Both the position numbers and the translations under genes were made by a program. 64,000 nt of DNA, from NCBI GenBank assembly GCA_018241225.1, contig JAFEEG010000010.1, forward strand, positions 480,183 to 544,182, in the 5' to 3' direction. The DNA is from Pseudomonadota bacterium (GTDB taxonomy: Bacteria > Pseudomonadota > Gammaproteobacteria > Burkholderiales > Burkholderiaceae_C). The notes beneath the pieces are model-generated. The model ran no database searches and was not told where the DNA came from. It was given only the letters and a program-made list of their open reading frames with translations. This document shows positions 29,516 through 41,068 of this stretch, piece after piece. Position 1 is the first letter of the stretch; every line of letters starts with the position of its first letter.

Positions 29516-30502
29516 ATGAGCCAGTACACGGCCTTCACCCTCAACCGCCGCGCGCTGCTCGCGCTGGGCACGGCCTCGCTGGCCGGCGCCGCGCTGCCGG
29601 CCTTTGCGCAGCTCGACAGGCCGGTGCGCCTGGTGCTGCCCATCAGCGCCGGCTCCGGCGTGGACACCATCGCTCGCGCGGCCAGCCCGGCCCTGGGAAG
29701 GGCGCTGGGCCAGCCGGTGGTGATCGAGAACCTGCCGGGCGCGGGCGGCATCACCGGCGCGGCAGCCGTGGCCAAGGCCGCGCCGGACGGCAGCACGCTG
29801 GGCCTGGTCTCCAACAACCACGTGATCAACCCGGCCGTGTACAAGAAGATGCCCTTCGACGCGGTGGCGGACTTCACCCCCATCAGCGTGATCGGCGCGA
29901 CGCCGCTGGTTCTGGTGGCCACCAAGTCGCTGCCGGCGAACAACGTGAAGGAGCTCATCGCGCTGCTCAAGTCCAAGCCCGATGGCTACAACCTGGCCTC
30001 GTCGGGCAACGGCACCATCATCCACCTGGCCGGCATGCTGTTCCTGGACCAGGCCGGCGTGCAGGCGCAGCACGTGCCATACAAGGGAACCGGCCCCATG
30101 GTCACCGACCTGATGAGCGGGCAGGTGCAGTTCGGCGTGGTGGCGCTGCCGGCCATCCAGGCGCACATCAAGAGCGGCCTGGTGAAGGCCATCGGCCTGT
30201 GCGGCGCCACGCGTTCGCCGGCGGCGCCGGAGATTCCCACCATTGCGGAGCAGGGCCTGCCCAACTACGACGTCGAGGGCTGGTTCGCCGTGATCGGCCC
30301 GGCCAAGCTGCAGGCCGCCGAGACCAAACGCGTGCACGACGCCTTCGTGAAGGCCTTTGCCGATCCGGAGGTGGTGGACGCGATGAACAAGCAGGGCAAT
30401 GTCATCAAGCCCACGTCGCCGGAGCAGGCGGCCGCATTCTTCCGAAGCGAGGCGGCGCGATATGCGGCGCTGGCGAAGAAGGCGAGCATTTCGCTGGATT
30501 GA
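29516..30502 (+). CDS. Bug/TctC-family periplasmic solute-binding protein (orphan)
   Basis: A 328-residue exported protein with a twin-arginine-like N-terminus (LNRRALLALGTASLAGAALPAFA, residues about 9-31). The mature protein has VRLVLPISAGSGVDTIARAASPALG, the ligand loop, and GGITGAAAVAKAAPDGSTL. No TctAB partners are adjacent, the usual state for most Bug proteins in Burkholderiales. It follows the lyase and transferase genes and probably binds their substrate. Confidence 0.9.
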   Translation: MSQYTAFTLNRRALLALGTASLAGAALPAFAQLDRPVRLVLPISAGSGVDTIARAASPALGRALGQPVVIENLPGAGGITGAAAVAKAAPDGSTLGLVSNNHVINPAVYKKMPFDAVADFTPISVIGATPLVLVATKSLPANNVKELIALLKSKPDGYNLASSGNGTIIHLAGMLFLDQAGVQAQHVPYKGTGPMVTDLMSGQVQFGVVALPAIQAHIKSGLVKAIGLCGATRSPAAPEIPTIAEQGLPNYDVEGWFAVIGPAKLQAAETKRVHDAFVKAFADPEVVDAMNKQGNVIKPTSPEQAAAFFRSEAARYAALAKKASISLD

Positions 30503-30530
30503 GCGAAGGGCACGCGAGGCCTTCCCGGTG

Positions 30531-32039
30531 CTACCTCACCACCTTGACCGCTTGTCCGGGCTTCGGATCGGGGGCGCCGCCATAGGCGCCATTCATCAGC
30601 TTGAGCTGGGCCTGCGCCCTGGCGGCTGGTAGCGGCGAGGACTTCGCCAGTTCGCTGAATCCTCCGCGAGGAAAAGGCACGGTTTGCACGCCCCACGGCT
30701 TGGCCGCTGCGCGGTCCGCCTGGGACATGGGGCGAAACGAGGCCTCGGCCTCCTTCATCTCGGCCTGTGAACGTTGGCGCGCGTTGTCGTCCTTGGCCAC
30801 GTATTGCAGCCAGTAGTTGCGATCGCCCGGCCCGGTCACCAGCGTGAGCGCAATCGCCCGGGACTGGCCTTGCTGGGTGCGGATCGTTCCGTCGAAATGG
30901 GTAGCGGCCAGGCCGTGTAGCGTGCGCGCCTCGGTGCGCCCGTCGGTCGGATTGAGCACCTTGCGGATGACTTCTGCATGCGTACTGCCGGCCTTGGGCG
31001 GAACCACCCGCACCACCAGGCCGGCATCGCCCGCGCCATTGACAAGCGCGATCGCATCGGAGGTGTTCTGGATCTGCCAGCCTTGCGGCGCCGTCATCGC
31101 GATGCCCAGGCCCTCGTGATAGAAATTGCGCCCCCGAACGAGCCCCTGGTCGGCGCTGTCGCCGAAGGTCATGCCGGTGATGGCTTGCAGGTAGCGCGCA
31201 CGCCCGTCATCGGCGTAGCCGTCCTGGCCCTTGTACCTGGCGGCATACACCTTGATGTCGGCAAGTCGCTTGTCGTTTGCGGGATGCGAGGCAAGCCAGC
31301 TGGAAGCCGATGGCACCGCCTTGCCATCGGCCTTGGCCATGTCGGCGGCAAACTGCTCCTGGCTCTTGAGCGCCTGGATGACGTCGACCATGTTCTGCGG
31401 GTCGTAGTGGTTTCGCGAGAGGTACTCGGCCCCCAGCTCGTCCGCCTGGGACTCCTGGTCCCGGCTGTACGAGGCGATGTAGCCCGACGCGGCCGTCTGC
31501 GACAACTGGCTCGCCAGGCTGGAGGCTCCGCCCACGCCCCCGACCTCGAGAACGGCGCCCAGGATGGTGGCGGCGATGACGCCGATGCCAGCGGTCTGCT
31601 CGCGTGTCGCGCGCTGCGCGCCGTGCCGCGCGGTAACGTGGCCGATCTCGTGACCCATCACCCCGGCCAGCTCGGCCTCGCTGTCGAGGTAGGCCATGAT
31701 GCCGCGCGTGACATAGACATAGCCGCCGGGCAAGGCAAAGGCGTTGATCTCGGGGCTGTCGAGCACCGTGAAGGTCCACTTCAGGTTGGCGCGGTGCGAC
31801 TGGCTGGCCAGCTTCTGGCCCAGGCCGTTCACATAGGCCTGCAACTTCGGGTCGGCATAGGCACCGTATTCCTGGAGCACGCCCTCATGTGCCTTGGCGC
31901 CTTCTTGAATCTCGGCGGCCTCGTCCATCACCGAGTACTCGGTGCGGCCCGTGACGGGATTGACCACCTGGGAGCCGCAAGCCGACAGCACCAGCGCCGC
32001 GGCAATCGTCAGCAGCGAGCGAACGGGCCATATGTTCAT
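30531..32039 (-). CDS. M48-family metalloprotease, lipoprotein
   Basis: A 502-residue protease. A lipobox LVLSAC ends near Cys21, so it is probably lipid-anchored in the envelope. The zinc motif HEIGH lies at residues 130-134, and ESQADELGAEYL supplies the third ligand Glu. Residues about 290-500 form a second domain of unknown fold with FYHEGLGIAMTAPQGW. The ATG at 32039 is preferred to 32045 because GGAGG lies six bases before it and directly abuts the other. A BepA-like role in outer-membrane protein quality control is plausible, not shown. Confidence 0.88.
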   Translation of the reverse strand: MNIWPVRSLLTIAAALVLSACGSQVVNPVTGRTEYSVMDEAAEIQEGAKAHEGVLQEYGAYADPKLQAYVNGLGQKLASQSHRANLKWTFTVLDSPEINAFALPGGYVYVTRGIMAYLDSEAELAGVMGHEIGHVTARHGAQRATREQTAGIGVIAATILGAVLEVGGVGGASSLASQLSQTAASGYIASYSRDQESQADELGAEYLSRNHYDPQNMVDVIQALKSQEQFAADMAKADGKAVPSASSWLASHPANDKRLADIKVYAARYKGQDGYADDGRARYLQAITGMTFGDSADQGLVRGRNFYHEGLGIAMTAPQGWQIQNTSDAIALVNGAGDAGLVVRVVPPKAGSTHAEVIRKVLNPTDGRTEARTLHGLAATHFDGTIRTQQGQSRAIALTLVTGPGDRNYWLQYVAKDDNARQRSQAEMKEAEASFRPMSQADRAAAKPWGVQTVPFPRGGFSELAKSSPLPAARAQAQLKLMNGAYGGAPDPKPGQAVKVVR

Positions 32040-32108
32040 TGCCATCCTCCTTCGCGCCCCGGGGTCGAGCCAGGTTCAGCGCAGCGCAAGAATAGTACGT
32101 GGCAAAGC

Positions 32109-33215
32109 TCAATGCCCAGGCGCGCCAGGCACGAAGAAGAACGCCAGGCCAAAAATCAGGTACACGGCCAGCAGCAGCACACCGCGCAGCCAATCGGAGC
32201 GGCCATCGCCGGCGACCTGGCCGGTAATCAAGACCGACAGCAATACCGTCGCCACCAGGCCGGCCGGAAACACCAGGTCCATCGGAGTCGGTCCGACCCA
32301 CAGACTGGCGAGCACCAGCACGGGAGCGACGAACAGTGCGACCTGCACGCTCGAGCCGATGGCAATGGCCAGCGACAGGTCCATGCGGTTCTTCATGGCC
32401 GCGGTGATGGCGCTGGCGTGCTCTGCAGCGTTGCCGAGAATGGCCACGACGAAGACGCCGACGAAGACACTGCTCAAGCCGAATTCATGCGCGGTCGGCT
32501 CGATGGCGCCGACGAGTATTTCGCTGACCCAGGCGATGGCGGCGGTGGCCGCCGCCAGGATAAGCAGCGACTTGTGCAGAGACCACGGCGGCGAGGCGTC
32601 TTGCGCATCGCCATGCGCGGCCGAGCCGGCGAACAGCGATGCGTGCGTGATCAACGAGAACACCAGGAACAGTGCGTAGACCACCAGCAGCACGACGGCA
32701 ATGGACATGCTCAGCAGCACCACGTTGTGCGAGAGGTCGCCGGACAACGTGGGCAGCCCTTGCGCAATGCCCCTGCCCACCGCGGCGCTGTAGGCGGCGG
32801 GCAGCACCAGTGCGATGGCCGACAGCGTGAGCAGCGTGGCCTGCGAACGCGTGCCGGCGGCGTTGTAGGTTTGCTCGGCGTGGCGCAGGCCCCCGGCGAA
32901 CATGGACGCTCCCAGCACCAGCAGGATGTTGCCGATGATCGAGCCGGCAATCGAAGCCTTGACGACATCGTGCAGGCCCGCCCGCAGCGCGGCAAAAGCG
33001 ATGATCAGTTCGGCCGCATTGCCGAAGGTGGCGTTGAGCAGTCCGCCGATGCCCTCTCCGGTGTGCTCCGCCAGGTTCTCGGTCGCGCGACTCATCCAGC
33101 CGGCCAGCGGAAGGATGGCGACGGCAGCCGTCAGGAACACCAGCAAGTGCTGCTGCGCATAGAAATGCTCCGCGGCGATGGAGATGGGAACGAAGAGCAG
33201 TAGCCAGTTGAACAT
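32109..33215 (-). CDS. Calcium/proton (CaCA family) antiporter
   Basis: A 368-residue integral membrane protein with about 11 hydrophobic segments. The two alpha-repeat signatures are [20 protein letters not shown] (residues about 58-77) and [25 protein letters not shown], the Glu in each GNAAE being the cation ligand. This is the Cax/ChaA layout of Ca2+/H+ (or Na+/H+) exchange across the inner membrane. It lies 69 bases upstream of the M48 gene. Confidence 0.92.
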   Translation of the reverse strand: MFNWLLLFVPISIAAEHFYAQQHLLVFLTAAVAILPLAGWMSRATENLAEHTGEGIGGLLNATFGNAAELIIAFAALRAGLHDVVKASIAGSIIGNILLVLGASMFAGGLRHAEQTYNAAGTRSQATLLTLSAIALVLPAAYSAAVGRGIAQGLPTLSGDLSHNVVLLSMSIAVVLLVVYALFLVFSLITHASLFAGSAAHGDAQDASPPWSLHKSLLILAAATAAIAWVSEILVGAIEPTAHEFGLSSVFVGVFVVAILGNAAEHASAITAAMKNRMDLSLAIAIGSSVQVALFVAPVLVLASLWVGPTPMDLVFPAGLVATVLLSVLITGQVAGDGRSDWLRGVLLLAVYLIFGLAFFFVPGAPGH

Positions 33216-33249
33216 CTCGCACTCCTGTCTCTTGGGGCCCGAGGCAAGG

Positions 33250-33417
33250 TCAGAGAAAGACGACCAGGAACACGCCGATTGTGAGACAGGCTGCCATCAG
33301 GAGGTGGGGCGCCCAACGGTCCCCAGGCCAGGACCCCTCGACCCTTGCTTGCAGTCGCCTCGAGGAGGCGAGGAGTGCCTCGAATTGGGAGTTCAGTTGC
33401 TCGTCTTCTCTGTGCAT
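33250..33417 (-). CDS. Small tail-anchored membrane protein
   Basis: A 55-residue protein. A GGAGAAGG ribosome site supports the ATG at 33417 over an upstream in-frame ATG at 33492. Residues 1-36 are polar and partly helical (NSQFEALLASSRRLQARVEGSW) and residues about 38-55 are one C-terminal transmembrane helix (HLLMAACLTIGVFLVVFL). It lies 34 bases upstream of the antiporter on the same strand, so it may be an accessory subunit. No family is recognised. Confidence 0.6.
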   Translation of the reverse strand: MHREDEQLNSQFEALLASSRRLQARVEGSWPGDRWAPHLLMAACLTIGVFLVVFL

Positions 33418-33565
33418 GGCCTTCTCCGGGACACGTCGCGGTTTCGGGGGGCACAGGGCTACCCGCCCCCTCACGGGAACTACAGTAGCCAAAGGTAACA
33501 GAGAAGGTCCGCGCCAATCTCCTCAAAGTTGGGGAGATTGGATGGAATTGGCCTCTACGGCCCGC

Positions 33566-36500
33566 TCACCCCGCGCTGGGCAGGTGCAGGTCTTCCTCCC
33601 CCTGCTCGGGCTCGTGCTTGTGCCCCCGCAGCCGCCGCGCATTGCGCTGCAGCCAGTTCTTGATGTCGTCGATGTAGGTGAACACCGCCGGCACCACCAG
33701 CAGGCTGAGCACGGTGGAAGTGATCAGGCCGCCGATGACCGCCACCGCCATGGGCGAGCGGAAACTCGAATCGGCCGCGCCCCAGCCCACCGCAATGGGC
33801 AGCATGCCCGCGCCCATGGCCAGCGTGGTCATGATGATCGGGCGGGCGCGCTTGTGGCAGGCGTCCCGCAGGGCTTCGAGGCGGCTCATGCCGTGGTCGC
33901 GCCGCGCCACGATGGCGTACTCCACCAGCAGGATGGAGTTCTTGGTGGCAATGCCCATCAGCATGATCAGGCCGATGAGCGAGGGCATGGAGAACGCCTT
34001 GTCCGCCACCAGCAGGCCCACGAAGGCACCGCCCAGCGCCAGGGGCAGGGCGCAAAGAATGGTGACCGGGTGCAGGAAGTCCTTGAACAGCAGCACCAGC
34101 ACGATGTAGATGCACAGCACGCCGGTGAGCATGGCCAGCCCGAAGCTGGCAAACAGCTCGGTCATCATCTCCGCATCGCCCACCTCGGCCACGCGCACGC
34201 CGGCCGGCAGGTTGCGGATGGAGGGCAGCTTGTCCACCGCGGCCTTGGCATCGCCCAGGCCCACGCCCGACAGCTCGATCTCGAAGTTGACGTTGCGCGA
34301 GCGGTCATAGCGGTCGATGACGGCTGGGCCGCCCTCGTTGGTGAGAGAGGCCACCTGGCTGAGCATGACCGGCCCGCGTGCGCCCGGCACCGCCAGCCGG
34401 CCCAGCAGCGACAGGTCTTGCCGCGCCGAGTCTTCGAGCTTGACGACGATGGGCACCTGGCGCTGCGCCAGGTTGAGCTTGGGCAGGTTCTGGTCGTAGT
34501 CGCCCAAGGTGGCCACGCGCAGGGTCTCGGCGATGGCGGTGCTGGTCACGCCCAGGTCGGCGGCGCGCGCGTAGTTCGGCCGCACCGCGATCTCGGGACG
34601 GATCAGGCTGGCGGTGGAGGTGATGTTGCCCAGGCCCGGAATGGTGCGAAGGTCGCGCTCGACATTGCGCGCGGCCGTGTACAGGCTGTGGGGTTCGTCG
34701 CCGGTCAGCACCAGGATGTACTTCTCGCCGGAGCCGCCCAGGCCCACCGTGCTGCGAACGCCGGGCATGGTCTGCATGGCGCTTCGGATCTCGTTCTCGA
34801 TGACCTGCTTGCGCGGCCGGTCGCCGCGATCGTCGAGCTGGATGGTGAGGGTGGCCTTGCGCGTCTCGGGCGTGCCGAAGCTGGCGAAGGGGTCGCCCCC
34901 GGCGCTGCCGCCGCCGATGGTGGTGTAGACGCTCTTCACATGCTTGATGGCCATCACGCGGCGGCGCGTTTCCTCGGCCGCTGCGGAGGTCTGCGCCAGC
35001 GTGGCGCCGGGCGCCAGCGAGATGTACACCTGGGTCTGCGAGTTGTCGTCCGGCGGAATGAAGCCGGTCTTGAGCAGCGGGATCATGGCCACCGAGCCCA
35101 CGAAGAACAGCGTGGCCAGCACCATCGTCTTGAAGCGGTGGTGGATGCACCAGTTGGACATCCACATGTAGGTGCGCAGCCAGCGCGGCTCGTGCTCGGC
35201 GGTGACGATGGGCTTGAGGATGTAGGCCGCCATCATCGGCGTGAGCATCCGCGCCACCACCAGCGAGGCAAACACCGCCAACGAGGCCGTCCAGCCGAAC
35301 TGCTTGAAGAACTTGCCGGCCACGCCGCTCATGAAGGCGGTGGGCAGGAACACGGCGATGAGGGTGAAGGTGGTTGCGATCACTGCCAGGCCGATTTCGT
35401 CGGCCGCCTCCATGGCCGCCTGGTAGGGCGTCTTGCCCATGCGCAGGTGGCGCACGATGTTCTCCACCTCCACGATGGCGTCGTCCACCAGGATGCCGAT
35501 CACCAGCGAGAGCGCCAGCAGCGTCACCACGTTGATCGAAAAGCCCAGGTAGTGCATGCCGATGAAGGCCGGGATCACCGACATGGGCAGCGCCACCGCC
35601 GAGACGAAGGTGGCACGCCAGTCGCGCAGGAAGAGCCACACCACCAGCACGGCCAGGATGGCGCCTTCATACAAGAGGTGCAGCGAGCCTTCGTACTCTT
35701 CCTCCGCGGGGTCGACGAAGTTGAAGGCCTCGGTCAGCTGGATGTCCGGCCGCTGCACGCGCAGCTCCTCCAGGCGCTTCTGGATCGCGCGGCCCACTTC
35801 CACCTCGCTGGCGCCGCGAGCGCGAGCCACCTCGAAGCCCACCACCGGCTTTCCGTTCAACAGGGCGGCGGAGCGCTGCTCGGCAATGGTGTCGCTGATG
35901 CGGGCCACCTGGTCGAGCCGGATCCGCCGGCCGTCCGACAGCGGGATCTGGATGTTGTCCAGCTCGTTGGCCGAACTGACGGTGGCCATGGTGCGCACGG
36001 GCTGCTCGCTGCCGCCCAGGTCGGTGCGTCCGCCCGCGCTCTCTACCTGCATCATGCGCAGCTGGCGCGAGATGTCGGCCGCGGTGGCGCCCAGCGCCTG
36101 CAGCTTCTGCGGGTCCAGGTCGATGTGCACCTGGCGGGTCACGCCGCCCACGCGGTTCACGGCGCCCACGCCGTTGATGGACAGCAGCATCTTGCTGATG
36201 TCGTTGTCCACGAACCAGGACAGGGCCTCGTCGTCCATGCGCGAAGAAGCCACGGTGAAGGCCAGCACCGGCTGCGCCGCGAAGTCCAGCTTGGTGACAA
36301 CCGGGTCGCGCAGGTCGGCCGGCAGGTCGGCACGCACGCGCTGCACGGCAGAGCGCACGTCGTCCAGGGCTTCCTGCACCGGCTTTTCCAGGCGGAACTC
36401 GACGATCAGGTTGGCCGCGCCGTCCTGCACTTTGGTGGTGATGTGCTTGAGGCCCTGGATGGTGGCGATCGAGTTCTCGATCTTGCGCGCCACGTCGTTC

Positions 36501-36679
36501 TCCAGCTGCGAGGGCGCGGCGCCCGGCAGGGCCGCCGTGACGGTGATGGTGGGCAGGTCGATGTCCGGAAAGTTCTGCACCTTCATCGCATTGAAGGAGA
36601 TGAAGCCGCCGAAGCTCAGCAGCACGAACAGCATCACTGCCGGAATGGGGTTGCGTATGGACCAGGCCGAAACGTTCAT
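33566..36679 (-). CDS. RND efflux pump permease (HAE1/AcrB type)
   Basis: A 1037-residue RND transporter with two large periplasmic loops and 12 transmembrane helices. It opens MNVSAWSIRNPIPAVMLFVLLSFGG. The TM4 proton-relay segment LALSLVIGILVDDAIVEVENIVRHL carries the paired Asp, and TM-region motifs LPTAFMSGVAGKFFKQFGWTASLAV and ATKNSILLVEYAIV are typical. It is the last gene of the nodT-mfp-rnd operon. Substrates (drugs, solvents or siderophores) are not evident. Confidence 0.93.
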   Translation of the reverse strand: MNVSAWSIRNPIPAVMLFVLLSFGGFISFNAMKVQNFPDIDLPTITVTAALPGAAPSQLENDVARKIENSIATIQGLKHITTKVQDGAANLIVEFRLEKPVQEALDDVRSAVQRVRADLPADLRDPVVTKLDFAAQPVLAFTVASSRMDDEALSWFVDNDISKMLLSINGVGAVNRVGGVTRQVHIDLDPQKLQALGATAADISRQLRMMQVESAGGRTDLGGSEQPVRTMATVSSANELDNIQIPLSDGRRIRLDQVARISDTIAEQRSAALLNGKPVVGFEVARARGASEVEVGRAIQKRLEELRVQRPDIQLTEAFNFVDPAEEEYEGSLHLLYEGAILAVLVVWLFLRDWRATFVSAVALPMSVIPAFIGMHYLGFSINVVTLLALSLVIGILVDDAIVEVENIVRHLRMGKTPYQAAMEAADEIGLAVIATTFTLIAVFLPTAFMSGVAGKFFKQFGWTASLAVFASLVVARMLTPMMAAYILKPIVTAEHEPRWLRTYMWMSNWCIHHRFKTMVLATLFFVGSVAMIPLLKTGFIPPDDNSQTQVYISLAPGATLAQTSAAAEETRRRVMAIKHVKSVYTTIGGGSAGGDPFASFGTPETRKATLTIQLDDRGDRPRKQVIENEIRSAMQTMPGVRSTVGLGGSGEKYILVLTGDEPHSLYTAARNVERDLRTIPGLGNITSTASLIRPEIAVRPNYARAADLGVTSTAIAETLRVATLGDYDQNLPKLNLAQRQVPIVVKLEDSARQDLSLLGRLAVPGARGPVMLSQVASLTNEGGPAVIDRYDRSRNVNFEIELSGVGLGDAKAAVDKLPSIRNLPAGVRVAEVGDAEMMTELFASFGLAMLTGVLCIYIVLVLLFKDFLHPVTILCALPLALGGAFVGLLVADKAFSMPSLIGLIMLMGIATKNSILLVEYAIVARRDHGMSRLEALRDACHKRARPIIMTTLAMGAGMLPIAVGWGAADSSFRSPMAVAVIGGLITSTVLSLLVVPAVFTYIDDIKNWLQRNARRLRGHKHEPEQGEEDLHLPSAG

Positions 36680-36709
36680 GGCGCGGCTCCTCTCATGTCT
36701 TGTCGTCGC

Positions 36710-37879
36710 TTACTTGGCGGCCGTGCCGTTGCCCACGGGGGCGGGCGCATCGACCACGCGAACCAGGTCGCCGTCGTTCAGAAAGCCGGCGCCTTGCACC
36801 ACCACCTTGGCATCGGGCGGCAACTCGGACTTGATCTCCACCCGGTCGCCCACGCGGCGGCCGGTGTCGACCTTGACGGCGCGCACCCGCTGGTCGGGCT
36901 GCAGCACCAGCACGTGGTTGAAGCCGTCGCGCGGCACGATGGACGCCTGCGGAACCGTCTTGGCCTGGCTGCGACCCAGCTCGAACTCCCCGCTGGCGAA
37001 CATGCCCGCCTTGAGCGAGGACTTGCCTTGCAGCGCCGCGGGCAGGTCGACATAGACCAGCGCGTTGCGCGTTTGCGGGTCGACCGTGGGTGCCATGCTG
37101 CGCACGGTGCCGCGCACCTGCGCGCCGCTGGCACCGGTGACCACCGCCGGCGTGCCGACCGCGACGCGGCCCAGCTCGGTGGCCGTGACTTCGGCGCGCC
37201 ACTCCAGGCGCCCCTGGCGAATGAGCCTGAACAGTTCCGTGCCCGAGCTCACCACGCTGCCCACGGTGGCGGTGCGCGACGACACCACGCCGTCGTCGGG
37301 CGACTGCACCTGGGTGTTCTGGATGCGCACCTGCTGTGCCGCCAGCGATGCCTTGGCCGCTTCGACCCGTGCCTTGGCGGTCTGCTCGGCCGTGAGGTAC
37401 TGGTTGATCTGCTGCTGGCTCAGCGCGCCCGTGGCCTGCAGGGTGCGCGCACGCGCCGCATTGCCGGCCGCGTCGGATGCGGTGGCCTGCGCCTCGACCA
37501 GCGCGGCCTTGGCTTGCGCCAGGTCGGCCTGCACCGATTCGCCGGAGAAGGTGGCCAGCACCTGGCCCTTCTTGACCACATCGCCAACGTTCACGCGCAC
37601 CTCGGCCAGGCGCAGGCCGGCGGCCTCGGAGCCCACGCTGGCTTCCTGCCAGGCAGCGATGTTGCCGTTGGCCGGCAGCGTGATCACCAGCTCGGTGTCC
37701 TCGGGCTTGGCGACCGTCACGGTCAGCGCGGGGCGGGCGGGCACGTCCGACTTGGCCTCCTTCTCGTCCTTGGGCGCCGCGTCCTTCGGGCGCAAGGCAA
37801 AGACGGCGATCAACGCAACAGCGATCAGCACCGCGAGCGCGATGAGCAGGTTGGATCGTTTGATGTTCTTGATGTTCAT
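36710..37879 (-). CDS. RND efflux periplasmic adaptor (membrane fusion protein)
   Basis: A 389-residue adaptor. An N-terminal membrane anchor lies at residues about 10-28 and no lipobox is seen. The lipoyl-like half motifs (GNIAAWQEASVGSEAAG and VQSPDDGVVSSRTATVGSVVSSGTELF) flank a coiled-coil hairpin about residues 115-185. It links the pump to the outer-membrane channel. Its ATG overlaps the channel gene's stop by four bases. Confidence 0.93.
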   Translation of the reverse strand: MNIKNIKRSNLLIALAVLIAVALIAVFALRPKDAAPKDEKEAKSDVPARPALTVTVAKPEDTELVITLPANGNIAAWQEASVGSEAAGLRLAEVRVNVGDVVKKGQVLATFSGESVQADLAQAKAALVEAQATASDAAGNAARARTLQATGALSQQQINQYLTAEQTAKARVEAAKASLAAQQVRIQNTQVQSPDDGVVSSRTATVGSVVSSGTELFRLIRQGRLEWRAEVTATELGRVAVGTPAVVTGASGAQVRGTVRSMAPTVDPQTRNALVYVDLPAALQGKSSLKAGMFASGEFELGRSQAKTVPQASIVPRDGFNHVLVLQPDQRVRAVKVDTGRRVGDRVEIKSELPPDAKVVVQGAGFLNDGDLVRVVDAPAPVGNGTAAK

Positions 37880-39354
37880 GGCGTGGTCGATGCTGAATTG
37901 GGGGCGCTGGACACGGTGGTGGGCGCGGCGTTCGCGGTGCCGTCGTCGGGCCGTTGCCAGCCGCCGCCCATGGCCCGGTACAGGGTGACGAAGGCCTCGG
38001 CACGTTCGCGCTGCAGGCCTACCAGCGTGAGCTGCGAGACAAAGAGCGAGCGGCGCGAGTCTTCGAGCTCGAACAGGCTGGCAAGGCCGGTGTCGTAGCG
38101 GGCCTGGGTGGCGTTGAAGGAGCTCTGGAAGTCGCGCACCGCATTGGTCGCATCGGCAAAGCGGTCGTTGGTGCTTTGCAGGGTGACCAGGGCCGACTCC
38201 ACTTCGCGCACCGCCTGTCGCACGGTGGAGCGGTATTGCGAGGCCGCCTCGTCGTAGCGCACGTGCGCGGCCTCGGCGTTGGCGGCGCGGGTGCCGCCGT
38301 CGTAGATGGGAATGTCCAGCGCCAGCGGGCCGATGCTCCAGGTGTTGATGGATTCGGCAAAGCTGCCCATCTCGAAGCGCATGCGTGCGATGGAGCCGGT
38401 AAGCGTCAGGCGCGGATAGCGGCGTGCCTCGGCGGCGCCTACGTCTGCGCTTGCGGTGGCCACGGCTCGCTCGGCGGCGTACACGTCGGGTCGCTGCGCG
38501 AGTGCGGCGGCTGGCACCGATTCGATGGCATTCACCGTGGGCAGCGCGGGCTCAATGGGGGCGGCGTCGAGCTTGGCGTCCAGCGTGGCCGCGTCCATGC
38601 CAGTGAGTGCCACCAGCGCCTTGCGTAGCAGCGTGCATTGCGAGCGTTGCTGCGTGGTGCGCGCCGAGGCATCGGCCGCGCTGGCGCGTGCGCGCGCCGC
38701 ATCGGCCGGCGCCTGGAAGCCGGCCTTGGCTGCCAGGTCCGTCAGGCGCGCGGTGTTGGCGCGCGACTGCCCGTCGGACACCGTCACCGCCAGCTCGCGC
38801 TGGCATGCTCGCTCGTCGAAGTAGTTGAGCGCGGTATCGGCAGCCACCGAGATGCGTGCCGAGTGCCAGCGCGCGTCGGCACTGTCCACCTGCGCCTGCG
38901 CCGCATCGCGTCCGGCGCGCAAGCCGCCGAACAGATCGATTTCCCAGCTCGACTGCAGTCCGGCCTGGTAGGTGTTGATGGGCGACAGCGGCTGGTTGGG
39001 CGCCGTGGCCGCCAGTTGGTTGCCGCGCGTGGCCTGCAGGTTGCCGTTGAGGTTGGGCGCCAGGGCCGCGCCGGCCGCCACGCGATTGGCGCGCGCCTCC
39101 GCCAGCCGCGCCGCGGCGCTGGCGATGTTGGGGTTGACCTCTTGCGAGGATTCGATCAGCTCGGCCAGCAAGGGCTCGTCCAGCCGCTTCCACCATTGCG
39201 CCATCAGGGTCGGCGAGCCGCTATGGGGCAGGGGAACGTGCCATTGCGCCGGCATGGGAGGCTCCACCTTGTCGGGGGGGCGCGAGGCGCAGGCCGTCAG
39301 CAATAGGGAAAGGGCGCTCAGGCAGGCGAGCGCGTGCGGGCGTCGTTTGCTCAT
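37876..39354 (-). CDS. Outer-membrane efflux lipoprotein, NodT/OprM family
   Basis: A 492-residue TolC-type channel. The signal peptide ends in a lipobox LLLTAC near residue 21, so it is lipid-anchored. Two internally similar helical halves (NPNIASAAARLAEARANR... and RPDVYAAERAVATASADVGAAEARRYPRLTLTGS) match the family. The ATG at 39354 is used because the longer frame has no signal peptide. It is first in the operon, whereas most RND operons place the channel last. Confidence 0.93.
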   Translation of the reverse strand: MSKRRPHALACLSALSLLLTACASRPPDKVEPPMPAQWHVPLPHSGSPTLMAQWWKRLDEPLLAELIESSQEVNPNIASAAARLAEARANRVAAGAALAPNLNGNLQATRGNQLAATAPNQPLSPINTYQAGLQSSWEIDLFGGLRAGRDAAQAQVDSADARWHSARISVAADTALNYFDERACQRELAVTVSDGQSRANTARLTDLAAKAGFQAPADAARARASAADASARTTQQRSQCTLLRKALVALTGMDAATLDAKLDAAPIEPALPTVNAIESVPAAALAQRPDVYAAERAVATASADVGAAEARRYPRLTLTGSIARMRFEMGSFAESINTWSIGPLALDIPIYDGGTRAANAEAAHVRYDEAASQYRSTVRQAVREVESALVTLQSTNDRFADATNAVRDFQSSFNATQARYDTGLASLFELEDSRRSLFVSQLTLVGLQRERAEAFVTLYRAMGGGWQRPDDGTANAAPTTVSSAPNSASTTP

Positions 39355-39531
39355 GTTGTCCAAGTCTTCCGCTCGTGGCGGAGGGTGTTCGGCCAACGTG
39401 AAAAAAGCACACGGCCGACACGGGTTGTGGCACGCCCTGGCTCGGCTCTTGGCAACGGCTGGCGCGCAAACCGCGGAGCATATCAAGTTGATTGATCCGA
39501 TCCAGTTCACGCTTCGGACAAAATCGGCCGA

Positions 39532-41058
<1,527 letters not shown>

Positions 41059-41068
41059 GTTTCAGACG

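Noticed and set aside
30978..33203. Long plus-strand frame over the M48 protease and antiporter.
   Set aside because: Histidine- and arginine-rich translation with no recognisable motif; antisense shadow of two well-supported genes.
33281..38098. A very long open frame on the plus strand (about 1600 codons).
   Set aside because: It runs antisense to the RND efflux genes, has His/Arg/Ala-rich translation with no domain pattern and no ribosome site. It is a shadow caused by high third-position GC.
39432..39475. TGGCACG and TGGCAAC elements upstream of the PAS activator as sigma54 promoters.
   Set aside because: In both the following GC is one base too close to GG, so the invariant spacing fails.
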